5,988 bases of DNA from Candidatus Babeliales bacterium (GCA_021735725.1 JAIPGS010000053.1:1-5988), one strand, 5' to 3'. Counted from the stretch's first letter, positions 1 to 5,944 are shown. The notes: generated by a model not told the origin, from the sequence alone. Numbers and translations are program-made.

Positions 1-69
1 ATCAAGTAACCACCATACAAAAACAAAATGAAATACCTGAAGGAGTAATGTTGCGTTAAAATCAATCAT
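1..69 (-). CDS. atpF: F0F1 ATP synthase subunit b, N-terminal fragment (runs off the left edge)
   Basis: Only the first 23 codons are in the window, read leftward from an ATG at 69-67. They give MIDFNATLLLQVFHFVFVWW followed by Leu-Leu-Asp. This matches the start of F0 subunit b: a short N-terminal stretch with the common Asn-Ala-Thr-Leu-Leu pattern, leading straight into a hydrophobic aromatic-rich membrane helix. In the family, that helix anchors the peripheral stalk and the rest is a long cytoplasmic coiled coil that holds the F1 head against the rotor; that part lies outside the window. The gene follows atpE after 23 bp on the same strand, the usual c-then-b order. A strong ribosome binding site precedes the ATG. 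The fragment is short, so identification rests on the N-terminal pattern plus position. Confidence 0.85.
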   Translation of the reverse strand, partial: MIDFNATLLLQVFHFVFVWWLLD

Positions 70-72
70 ACG

Positions 73-80
73 CTTCCTTT
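73..80 (-). promoter_or_regulatory. Shine-Dalgarno site of atpF
   Basis: On the minus strand the bases read AAAGGAAG, with the AAAGGA core ending 5 bases before the ATG at 69-67. It lies wholly in the 23-bp gap after the atpE stop and fixes the atpF start. The same AAAGGA core at the same 5-base spacing (352-347) precedes atpE. Confidence 0.75.
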
Positions 81-92
81 CCCAGGCAAAGA

Positions 93-341
93 TTATTTAC
101 TCAAAATTAATATGAAAAAAGAAACCACAAGTGCATAAATCGCCGATGATTCTACAGCAATCAAAGCAATCATCATTGCCGCTCTTACTTTATCAGCGCC
201 TTCAGGATTTTTACCAATACTTTCACACGCTTTAGATCCTATCATTCCTTGCCCTAACGCAGGCCCAAGACATCCAAATCCAACTGCAAAAGCTGCTCCC
301 ATATATGCGGCTGCTTTTGCATAAAAAATTCCTTCAACCAT
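93..341 (-). CDS. atpE: F0F1 ATP synthase subunit c, with sodium-type ion-binding residues
   Basis: This 82-residue protein is a typical two-helix F0 subunit c, which forms the membrane rotor ring of the ATP synthase. Helix 1 (about residues 8-36) carries the small-residue face with GPALGQG at 26-32. The polar loop is Lys44-Asn45-Pro46-Glu47. Helix 2 (about 54-80) holds the ion-carrying carboxylate Glu64 in VESSAIY. Gln31, Glu64 and Ser65 line up, with the same 33-residue Gln-to-Glu spacing, with the Gln32/Glu65/Ser66 sodium ligands of the Ilyobacter tartaricus c-ring. Coupling to sodium rather than protons is therefore plausible, but that is inference. The loop Lys replaces the nearly invariant Arg of the family's Arg-Gln-Pro motif. 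An AAAGGA ribosome site 5 bases before the ATG supports the start. atpF follows downstream; the usual upstream neighbour atpB is absent. Length is normal. Confidence 0.96.
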   Translation of the reverse strand: MVEGIFYAKAAAYMGAAFAVGFGCLGPALGQGMIGSKACESIGKNPEGADKVRAAMMIALIAVESSAIYALVVSFFILILSK

Positions 342-389
342 GAATTTCCTTTCGCGCTCTAATTATTACTTCAATAAGCTTTGAATTGC

Positions 390-419
390 AGTATACTCCC
401 TTTTTTTATTTTATTACAA
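390..419 (-). promoter_or_regulatory. Putative sigma70-type promoter for atpE-atpF
   Basis: Reading leftward on the minus strand, TTGTAA (419-414) is followed after 18 bases by TATACT (395-390), about 49 bp before the atpE start codon. The -10 box is 5/6 to consensus and the -35 box 4/6. The -35 box overlaps the last codon and stop of the upstream kinase gene. If real, the atp genes need not depend on read-through from the kinase. In so AT-rich a sequence, chance matches are common. Confidence 0.45.
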
Positions 420-1136
420 GGAAAGAGAGCTTGACGGACTTTTTCCTGTACATGGCACAACAGAAACATGTATAAATTCTGCAATTTTTTGCAAATGTTG
501 TTCCATTTCTTCCTCTGTATTTTCAAAATCATTATTACAATCAAGAACTAACACAGGAATAGTATGCAAATAAGAAGCTATATCTTTTTTATTAATTAAC
601 CAATCTTCATGTTTAGCATGTAAAGACTCTAAATAAGATAACGGAATAGCGGATTCTTCATGGCGTGCTCTTTTTGTTAAACGATCAAAACATACCTGCG
701 GTTCAGTCTTTAAATAAATAAATCCAGTAGGACGTGGAGCATAATTTGTCACAAGCCACTCAAACCATTCTTGATACAAATTCCATTCGAGTGGGCTAAT
801 AGTTCCCATTTCAAAACAGTTTTTTGCAAAACAATATCTATCAGAATAAACCGAACGTTCAAGAACTTGAATGCCGTACACATTTTCTTTTGCATTTTGT
901 TGTTGTTCCAAAATACGCGTTACAAAAGCATATGATTGAAACGTATACGCCCATCGCTTTGTATCTTGGTAAAATTTATCAAGTAAATTATCGCCACCCT
1001 GTACACTCTGCCATTTTTTATGTGGTTCATATACAATTTGAACAGGCAACCTATCTTTTATAAGTTTTAAAAAAGTAGACTTACCAGCTCCAATATTTCC
1101 TTCCACAATAAAATTACTTTGTTTAATTTCAGACAT
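414..1136 (-). CDS. Deoxynucleoside kinase of the dCK/dGK family, eukaryote-like
   Basis: This 240-residue protein is a complete deoxynucleoside kinase, which transfers phosphate from a nucleoside triphosphate to the 5'-hydroxyl of a salvaged deoxynucleoside in the cytoplasm. In order it shows: the P-loop GNIGAGKS (13-20); Glu37-Pro38 with Trp42; the RWAYTFQ segment (61-67) with base-binding Gln67; the catalytic Glu-Arg-Ser (93-95) in ERSVYSDRY; and a LID with Arg152, Arg156, Arg158 and Glu160-Glu161. IPLSYLESLHAKHEDWL (164-180) is very close to human deoxycytidine kinase as I recall it. Ala70, Arg74 and Asp99 match the dCK specificity triad Ala100/Arg104/Asp133, pointing to dC and purine deoxynucleosides rather than thymidine. 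An 18-residue tail (223-240), Ser-rich at its end, extends past the usual C-terminus. The ribosome site is weak (GAAAGAA). The gene shares a divergent intergenic region with the 554-residue protein. Family is certain; exact substrate is not. Confidence 0.93.
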   Translation of the reverse strand: MSEIKQSNFIVEGNIGAGKSTFLKLIKDRLPVQIVYEPHKKWQSVQGGDNLLDKFYQDTKRWAYTFQSYAFVTRILEQQQNAKENVYGIQVLERSVYSDRYCFAKNCFEMGTISPLEWNLYQEWFEWLVTNYAPRPTGFIYLKTEPQVCFDRLTKRARHEESAIPLSYLESLHAKHEDWLINKKDIASYLHTIPVLVLDCNNDFENTEEEMEQHLQKIAEFIHVSVVPCTGKSPSSSLSL

Positions 1137-1171
1137 ACGTTTCTTTCAGAATGTTCACAAACAACCTTAAA

Positions 1172-1200
1172 AAGATAAAGGCTTTTGGCACAATTTACAA
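1172..1200 (-). promoter_or_regulatory. Putative promoter for the deoxynucleoside kinase gene
   Basis: On the minus strand TTGTAA (1200-1195) is followed after 17 bases by TATCTT (1177-1172), about 35 bp before the kinase ATG. Both boxes are 4/6 to consensus, so this is a modest match. It uses the same -35 hexamer as the atpE promoter candidate. It overlaps the stronger plus-strand promoter, so the two polymerase sites would compete. Confidence 0.35.
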
Positions 1201-1213
1201 AATTGGTTATACT
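1185..1213 (+). promoter_or_regulatory. Sigma70-type promoter for the 554-residue exported protein
   Basis: TTGGCA (1185-1190) and TATACT (1208-1213) are separated by exactly 17 bases; each box is 5/6 to consensus. Transcription would begin near 1220, giving a leader of about 50-80 bases depending on which ATG is used. The spacer contains the perfect dyad CAATTT-ACA-AAATTG (1191-1205), a possible operator. This is the best promoter in the window. Confidence 0.6.
1191..1205. repeat. Short inverted repeat inside the divergent promoter region
   Basis: CAATTT, a 3-base centre ACA, then AAATTG form a perfect 6-bp dyad exactly between the -35 and -10 boxes of the plus-strand promoter, and overlapping the -35 box of the minus-strand candidate. 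It could bind a dimeric regulator acting on both genes. With one G-C pair per arm, chance is also possible. Confidence 0.35.
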
Positions 1214-1264
1214 TATTTATTCATTGGATATTGAGCATACATCTTTACCATTCAAAAGTTAACC

Positions 1265-1303
1265 ATTAATTATGAATTATTATAAAAAGTTATTAATTAT
1301 GAA
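1265..1303 (+). repeat. Direct repeat duplicating a translation start region
   Basis: ATTAATTATGAA occurs at 1265-1276 and again at 1292-1303, 27 bp apart. Each copy is preceded by AAAAGTT (1254-1260 and 1285-1291), with AACC inserted in the first. Both copies contain an ATG, and the 27-bp offset keeps the two ATGs in the same frame. It looks like a small tandem duplication of the start region of the following gene. Confidence 0.6.
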
Positions 1304-2936
1304 GATAAACAAAAAAATGATCCTTTCCTTCCTGCTTTTTTTCCTGACAACCAGCTCCTTTCTGTGCGCAATAGAAATGGATGAATGGGATCCAAATGAA
1401 TTATTTTTAGATGATATTGGATTAGAAACAGCAGGGGTAGGACATGTTACTACTCGCACCATTACTCCAACAGGAGCAATGGGTGTTCTTCTCCAAATAA
1501 AACCTCATCGTCTTTTAAAAAATCCTGTTTATTTATATACACAACCATTACGACGCCGCGAAATTATTGATGAAATTTCTTTTAATTTCCCTCGTTACAA
1601 TTTTGCAAAAAGTTTTTCTATCATGCCTTTTTACCATCAAATGTCACAGGCTCAATTTAAAAGAGATAGAACAGGAATTAAAGATTATATAGATATGTCC
1701 CAAACAGATCTTATAAATACTATCAATGAACTTGCTCTAGACTATGATGATGATGATGATAATGATGTAGATCTTACAAGTATTAATATCCCTGATCTTT
1801 TAAATTTGTTTGCCAACATTAAAGTACAAGAACGTCTTTTAGGGTTTATGTTTCAATATACTAAAAAGTTTGAAAATCAATGGACTCTTTCATGGCATTT
1901 CCCCCTTCTTTATCAGGAATACAATTACTTTTTAACTAAAAATGAAATCAGCGCCATTGAAACTAGTGATTTTTTTAAACAATTTAAAACTGGTGATTAT
2001 TGGGAATTTGTAACCAATCATTTACTTTCCGATAAATTAGGAATTGGCGATACGCGTATTACTCTAGAAAAAACAATTAAAGAATCATCTGCCTATCGCT
2101 TAAATATCGGGTTAGATATTTCTCTTCCTACCGCATTTTCAATAAAAAAAGGCGTAATTGGAGCTTATTTTGATAAAAAAACACGTGCTCCCCGCCTCGA
2201 CTTAATTAATGATTTTTTAGAATTAAATGAAACTGGCAATAACACCCAACTGCTGAAAAATGCTGAAATACTTGCATTACAAATACTTGATAGAGCAAGT
2301 ACTCTCTTACTAGAACATCCACTCGGAAACTACCATCATCCTGCTTGTGGCATCTTTACTCGCAGTACCTTGATTTTTAGTCCAACAGTAGAATTAACAT
2401 CAAAATTACGTGCTAATTTATTAATACCCGTAACAGAACGTAGATTTATCAAAAAAAATATATCTACCCAAGAACTTCAAGCTCTCTATGATCGCCATAC
2501 CAATCCAGCAACAGATACCCCTAATATTGACCCTGCCACTGTGGATGCAGATCTTGCACGGCTTGAAGAAATTTTTATAGAAAAGTTCTTTCCTGAAAGT
2601 TATGATGTCACTGTTATGCCAGGACTTGAAATTTCATCTTCTTCTCAATTAACTTATGAACGAGCACGATGGATCTTTTATATTGGAACTGAAATGTGGT
2701 ATCACACAAAAGAATCTTTCTTAAAAATCCACACTGACTCATTAACACAATCAACTTTAGAAATAGAAAAAGCTAAAAAAGAATATGCTTATCAAACAAA
2801 AACATGGATCGGTTTTGACAAAAAGAAAAGAGAAACAAGTAATTGGCAATATGGAGCAAGAGCATCTGCCAGCGGAATTAATGATGGCATTGGTGATACT
2901 TTTACCTTAAGTTTTCATTGTGTTCGTGAATTTTAA
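1272..2936 (+). CDS. Exported, probably outer-membrane beta-barrel protein of unknown function
   Basis: I do not recognise the family. The 554-residue protein starts with Lys-rich residues, then a hydrophobic core MILSFLLFF (16-24), and a likely signal peptidase site after Leu-Cys-Ala33. The mature part has many amphipathic beta-type stretches rich in Tyr, Trp and Phe (for example 203-222, 257-289, 364-387, 446-477, 505-551) and ends FHCVREF with terminal Phe, as many outer-membrane barrels do. GIGDTRITLEK (257-267) resembles barrel hairpins of other envelope proteins, so an outer-membrane porin-like role is inferred. An acidic tract (Asp157-Asp167, encoded partly by five GAT codons) sits between barrel-like segments, as does a helical insertion at about 395-440. 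Starts at 1272, 1299 and 1317 all leave the signal peptide intact, and none has a clear ribosome site; 1299 gives the most typical signal peptide. A good promoter lies upstream and a strong terminator downstream, so it is probably a single-gene transcript. Confidence 0.85.
   Translation: MNYYKKLLIMKINKKMILSFLLFFLTTSSFLCAIEMDEWDPNELFLDDIGLETAGVGHVTTRTITPTGAMGVLLQIKPHRLLKNPVYLYTQPLRRREIIDEISFNFPRYNFAKSFSIMPFYHQMSQAQFKRDRTGIKDYIDMSQTDLINTINELALDYDDDDDNDVDLTSINIPDLLNLFANIKVQERLLGFMFQYTKKFENQWTLSWHFPLLYQEYNYFLTKNEISAIETSDFFKQFKTGDYWEFVTNHLLSDKLGIGDTRITLEKTIKESSAYRLNIGLDISLPTAFSIKKGVIGAYFDKKTRAPRLDLINDFLELNETGNNTQLLKNAEILALQILDRASTLLLEHPLGNYHHPACGIFTRSTLIFSPTVELTSKLRANLLIPVTERRFIKKNISTQELQALYDRHTNPATDTPNIDPATVDADLARLEEIFIEKFFPESYDVTVMPGLEISSSSQLTYERARWIFYIGTEMWYHTKESFLKIHTDSLTQSTLEIEKAKKEYAYQTKTWIGFDKKKRETSNWQYGARASASGINDGIGDTFTLSFHCVREF
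1746..1760 (+). repeat. (GAT)5 trinucleotide repeat within the 554-residue protein gene
   Basis: Five perfect GAT codons encode Asp159-Asp163. They are followed by AAT GAT GTA GAT, so the tract continues as Asn-Asp-Val-Asp. Changes in repeat number would keep the frame and alter only the length of an acidic, probably surface-exposed or periplasmic loop. Confidence 0.8.
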
Positions 2937-2947
2937 ATAATTTTTAG

Positions 2948-2992
2948 AAAAAAACATGTCATTGCGCTTAAAAAGTGACATGTTTTTTTTTT
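2948..2992. terminator. Strong rho-independent terminator, potentially bidirectional
   Basis: The core stem ACATGTCA (2954-2961) pairs with TGACATGT (2976-2983) around a 14-base loop and extends by further A-T pairs between the A run at 2948-2953 and the T run. Ten T residues (2983-2992) follow on the plus strand, and the A-tract on the left supplies a T-tract for the opposite strand. It begins 11 bp after the stop of the 554-residue protein gene and separates it from the next transcript. Confidence 0.88.
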
Positions 2993-3032
2993 ATATATAC
3001 ATTAAAATAGGAGTTTTTTATTACCAAAACAA

Positions 3033-3037
3033 AAGGA
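3033..3037 (+). promoter_or_regulatory. Shine-Dalgarno site deciding the start of the 236-residue protein
   Basis: AAGGA ends 6 bases before the ATG at 3044 and fixes that start. The resulting N-terminus is a well-formed signal peptide, which agrees. Confidence 0.7.
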
Positions 3038-3043
3038 ATTTTT

Positions 3044-3754
3044 ATGAAGCATTCTCTTTTTTTTACAATCACTTTACTTATAAGTGCAACCCCTTACCAT
3101 CTCTTATCTGCCGATAATGGTCCTCAAAAAATTGAGCATCCTCATCATCGTAGAAAATTTATCAAATTAACCCACTGGGCTATTAGGCTTGTTGATGGAA
3201 TTCCAGGAGCAATCGATGAAAATGCACTGCTTGACTCTCTACAAACTCGTAATTTTATCAATAAGCTTCTTAAGGGAACTCCTGATGCCAAAACAAAAAC
3301 GTATATTAAGGATTATACTTTAGACGGAAAAAAAGTTTCCTTAAATGATTTAGTAAAAATTGAACAAGAAGCAATAAAACAAAATCCAAACAACCCTGCT
3401 TTATCTGATGAATTTAAAGCATGTTTATCAAAAATGAAACTTGATTTTAAAATTTTCACAAAACCTTTACTTGATAATGCTGAAGAAGCGCGTGAAACAA
3501 ATATGAAACTTATTAAGCAATGGGCACATCTTGCAGGCAGACTAAAATCTTTACTTCTCCATTGGGGAGCTATAGATGAAGATGCAACCTTAAAAGCAGC
3601 TTCTGCTGAAGAATTTCATGATTTTTGTGTTGACTTAAAAGAATTTTTACATGATCTTATGTATAGCTGCCCAAAGGCTCGTGAATTTTTTAAAAAAGCA
3701 TTTTTACCAGAACATGAGTGGGCAAAATTTGACAAAGCATTTGAAGAAATTTAA
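3044..3754 (+). CDS. Secreted helical protein of unknown function with an internal duplication
   Basis: I do not recognise this 236-residue protein. It begins with a classical signal peptide: MKHSLFFTITLLISA, ending at about Leu-Ser-Ala23 before Asp24. The lack of a Cys there argues against a lipoprotein. The mature part is basic at first (HPHHRRK, 32-38), then looks almost entirely alpha-helical, and should be periplasmic or exported. Two segments resemble each other: a Trp-Ala start (45-46 and 160-161) followed by Gly-Ala-Ile-Asp-Glu-Asn/Asp-Ala-x-Leu (55-63 and 175-183) and a Phe-containing helix, suggesting two copies of one helical module. Cysteines are at 127, 195 and 209. The gene follows the strong terminator, has a good ribosome site, and runs into recD2 after 15 bp, so the two are probably co-transcribed. 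No enzyme motif is visible; a role in envelope or host interaction would be a guess. Confidence 0.82.
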   Translation: MKHSLFFTITLLISATPYHLLSADNGPQKIEHPHHRRKFIKLTHWAIRLVDGIPGAIDENALLDSLQTRNFINKLLKGTPDAKTKTYIKDYTLDGKKVSLNDLVKIEQEAIKQNPNNPALSDEFKACLSKMKLDFKIFTKPLLDNAEEARETNMKLIKQWAHLAGRLKSLLLHWGAIDEDATLKAASAEEFHDFCVDLKEFLHDLMYSCPKAREFFKKAFLPEHEWAKFDKAFEEI

Positions 3755-3769
3755 ACAGTAAAAGAATAC

Positions 3770-5944
3770 ATGGAAGAGCTGATTGGTACCGTTAACAAAT
3801 TCTTATTTCAAAATTCAGAAAATGGATTTTGTGTTTTTGTATTACAACTTAATCAAAAAGAAACAACGATTGTTAAAGGGTACACACCAGCTCTTCAGGT
3901 TGGGCAACAAGTAGAATTAAAGGGTGCGTGGATAATGCATCCAAAATTTGGAAAACAATTTGAAGCTGAAAACTGCGCCGTCTCACTTCCAACAACCATA
4001 GTAGGGCTTAAAAGATATCTTGGATCTGGAATGATTAAAGGTATCGGAAAAGCGTATGCTGAAAAATTAGTAAACTATTTTGGGGTAACTGTTTTAGAAA
4101 TAATTGAAAAATCTCCAGAACGGCTTCGTGAAGTTCCTGGAGTGGGAGCAAAACGAGTTTCAACAATTATTGAAGCCTGGTCTGACCAAAGAGAAATTGC
4201 AAATATTATGGTTTTTTTGCAAGAAAAAGGTGCATCAACAAATTTTGCTACCAAGATTTATAAAAAATATGGAGATTCGTCTATTGCTGTTTTAACAGAA
4301 AACCCCTACCGTCTTGCTGAAGATATTTGGGGCGTAGGATTTAAACTTGCCGATTCACTAGCTCAAAATATGGGATTTACTAAAGAATCTCTTCAGAGAA
4401 TTACTGCCGGAATTTTGTTTACACTGAATCAACACACAAGTAACGGTCATCTCTATGCAAAAATAGATGATTTAAAAAATCATACCTTTAAATTGCTTGA
4501 ACTTCCTTTTAATGAAGAAGTACAGGGCACAATAACACAAGCACTTCATAAACTCTATGAACAAGAAAAAATAAAATTAATCACACACAATAATGAACAT
4601 TTTATTACTCTTTCTGCTTTTTATTACACAGAAAAAGCAGTTGCCAATAAAATTAAAAGTTTAACAGAATATCCTCCCCAACATATTTTTAATATCGATA
4701 AAGTTTACCAACAACTCAGGGTTCCTAAAGAACATGAAATTGGCCTGAATGAAGCTCAGCAAACAGGGATTATGAGTTGTATTCAAAATAAAATTTCAGT
4801 CATTACTGGTGGCCCAGGAACCGGTAAAACAACAATGATTAAAAAACTTTTAGAAATTTTGGATGAACATAAAATTATATACCGTCTTGCTGCTCCAACA
4901 GGAAGAGCCGCAAAACGCATGACTGAAGGAACCGGCCGTTACGCAGTTACATTGCATCGTTTACTTGAATTTAATGCTGCAACAATGGGTTTTGTACACA
5001 ATGAAACCAACGCTCTTAAACTTCAATTTTTAATTATTGATGAAGCATCTATGATTGACATTTTCTTGGCACATTCACTTTTAAAAGCACTTGCGTTACC
5101 AGCTCATGTTATTTTTATTGGAGATATTGATCAATTACCTTCAGTGGGTGCTGGGAATTTTTTAAATGATTTAATTACAAGCGAAGTAGTCCCCACAGTT
5201 CGTCTAAAATATATTTTTAGACAAGCACAAAATAGTTTAATTGCTTATAATGCCCACAGAATTAATACAGGGGAATTTCCTGCATTTGATGTTCCCAATA
5301 CTATTCAAGATTATATTTTTATTAAAGAAGATAATCCTGAAAATATACAAATTCACTTAAAACAGATTTTTCAAGCACGGCTTGCCCGATGTGGAATTAA
5401 ACCAGACCAAGTAATGGTTCTTTCTCCGATGCATAAAGGTGCAGCCGGAACACAAGCAATTAATTTTTATCTTCAAAGTATTTTAAATCCCCACAAAACG
5501 AATGAAATTTCCCGTATGGGAACAACATTCAAAGTTGGGGATAAAGTGATGCAAATCAGAAACAATTATGATAAAAATGTATTTAATGGTGATATTGGAA
5601 TAATTGAATCAATCGATACAGAAGAAAAACAAGTCAAAGTTGTTTATTTTGAAATTCCTATTATGTATGAATTTTTAGAACTTGATGAACTTGTTCTTGC
5701 TTACTCCATCTCTATTCACAAAAGCCAAGGTTCTGAATTTGACGCAGTTATCATTCCCCTTTTTACACAACATTTCACACTTCTTCAAAGAAATTTAATT
5801 TATACAGCAATCACTCGGGCAAAAAGGTTTTGTATTGTTATAGGGCAAATGCGGGCCCTTGCAATGGCTATTAAAAATAACAGCGGAACAAAGCGAACAA
5901 CCTTTTTACATGAATTTTTAACAACTGATTTAGAATGTCGATAA
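3770..5944 (+). CDS. recD2: RecD2-type ATP-dependent 5'-3' DNA helicase (SF1B)
   Basis: This 724-residue protein is a full-length RecD2, the family of stand-alone RecD-like helicases that move 5' to 3' on single-stranded DNA and work in repair and replication-fork maintenance without RecBC. The N-terminal domain (about 1-75) has the short beta-rich fold of the family. Helix-hairpin-helix segments follow at about 85-105, 120-137 (VPGVGAKR) and 178-203. The motor shows Walker A GGPGTGKTT (347-355), motif Ia APTGRAAKR (375-383), Walker B IIDEAS (422-427, with Asp424 and Glu425), motif III GDIDQLPSVG (451-460), the FRQA arginine Arg484, motif V SISIHKSQGSEFD (646-658) and motif VI YTAITRAKR (678-686, with Arg683). 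All are intact. Length matches Deinococcus RecD2 (about 715). The start has only a weak AAAAGA ribosome site; with a 15-bp gap from the preceding gene, translation may be partly coupled. No RecB or RecC gene is present in the window. Confidence 0.97.
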   Translation: MEELIGTVNKFLFQNSENGFCVFVLQLNQKETTIVKGYTPALQVGQQVELKGAWIMHPKFGKQFEAENCAVSLPTTIVGLKRYLGSGMIKGIGKAYAEKLVNYFGVTVLEIIEKSPERLREVPGVGAKRVSTIIEAWSDQREIANIMVFLQEKGASTNFATKIYKKYGDSSIAVLTENPYRLAEDIWGVGFKLADSLAQNMGFTKESLQRITAGILFTLNQHTSNGHLYAKIDDLKNHTFKLLELPFNEEVQGTITQALHKLYEQEKIKLITHNNEHFITLSAFYYTEKAVANKIKSLTEYPPQHIFNIDKVYQQLRVPKEHEIGLNEAQQTGIMSCIQNKISVITGGPGTGKTTMIKKLLEILDEHKIIYRLAAPTGRAAKRMTEGTGRYAVTLHRLLEFNAATMGFVHNETNALKLQFLIIDEASMIDIFLAHSLLKALALPAHVIFIGDIDQLPSVGAGNFLNDLITSEVVPTVRLKYIFRQAQNSLIAYNAHRINTGEFPAFDVPNTIQDYIFIKEDNPENIQIHLKQIFQARLARCGIKPDQVMVLSPMHKGAAGTQAINFYLQSILNPHKTNEISRMGTTFKVGDKVMQIRNNYDKNVFNGDIGIIESIDTEEKQVKVVYFEIPIMYEFLELDELVLAYSISIHKSQGSEFDAVIIPLFTQHFTLLQRNLIYTAITRAKRFCIVIGQMRALAMAIKNNSGTKRTTFLHEFLTTDLECR

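Noticed and set aside
390..397. Palindrome AGTATACT in the putative atp promoter as an operator
   Set aside because: It is only 8 bp and is largely explained by the TATACT -10 box itself.
824..1063. A 79-codon plus-strand open frame opposite the kinase gene
   Set aside because: It lies wholly antisense to a kinase gene with all family motifs, and its translation shows no domain; it is a shadow frame.
1280..1462. A 60-codon minus-strand open frame opposite the start of the 554-residue protein gene
   Set aside because: Antisense to the signal-peptide region of a better-supported gene, with no recognisable content.
2976..3008. Possible promoter for the 236-residue gene (TATATA or TAAAAT as -10)
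   Set aside because: No -35 box at an acceptable distance: the best one, TGACAT, gives spacings of 14 or 21 bases. A promoter probably exists here but I cannot place it.
3009..3022. AGGAG followed after six T residues by an in-frame ATT, a possible rare-codon start eight codons upstream of the 236-residue protein start
   Set aside because: The downstream ATG has its own AAGGA at good spacing and begins a cleaner signal peptide; ATT starts are very rare outside infC.
4104..4295. A 63-codon plus-strand open frame inside recD2
   Set aside because: Out-of-frame shadow within the intact helix-hairpin-helix region of recD2.
3770..5944. The helicase as RecD of a RecBCD complex or as a TraI-type relaxase
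   Set aside because: The long N-terminal extension with helix-hairpin-helix motifs is typical of RecD2. No relaxase motif is present, and no recB or recC adjoins it.
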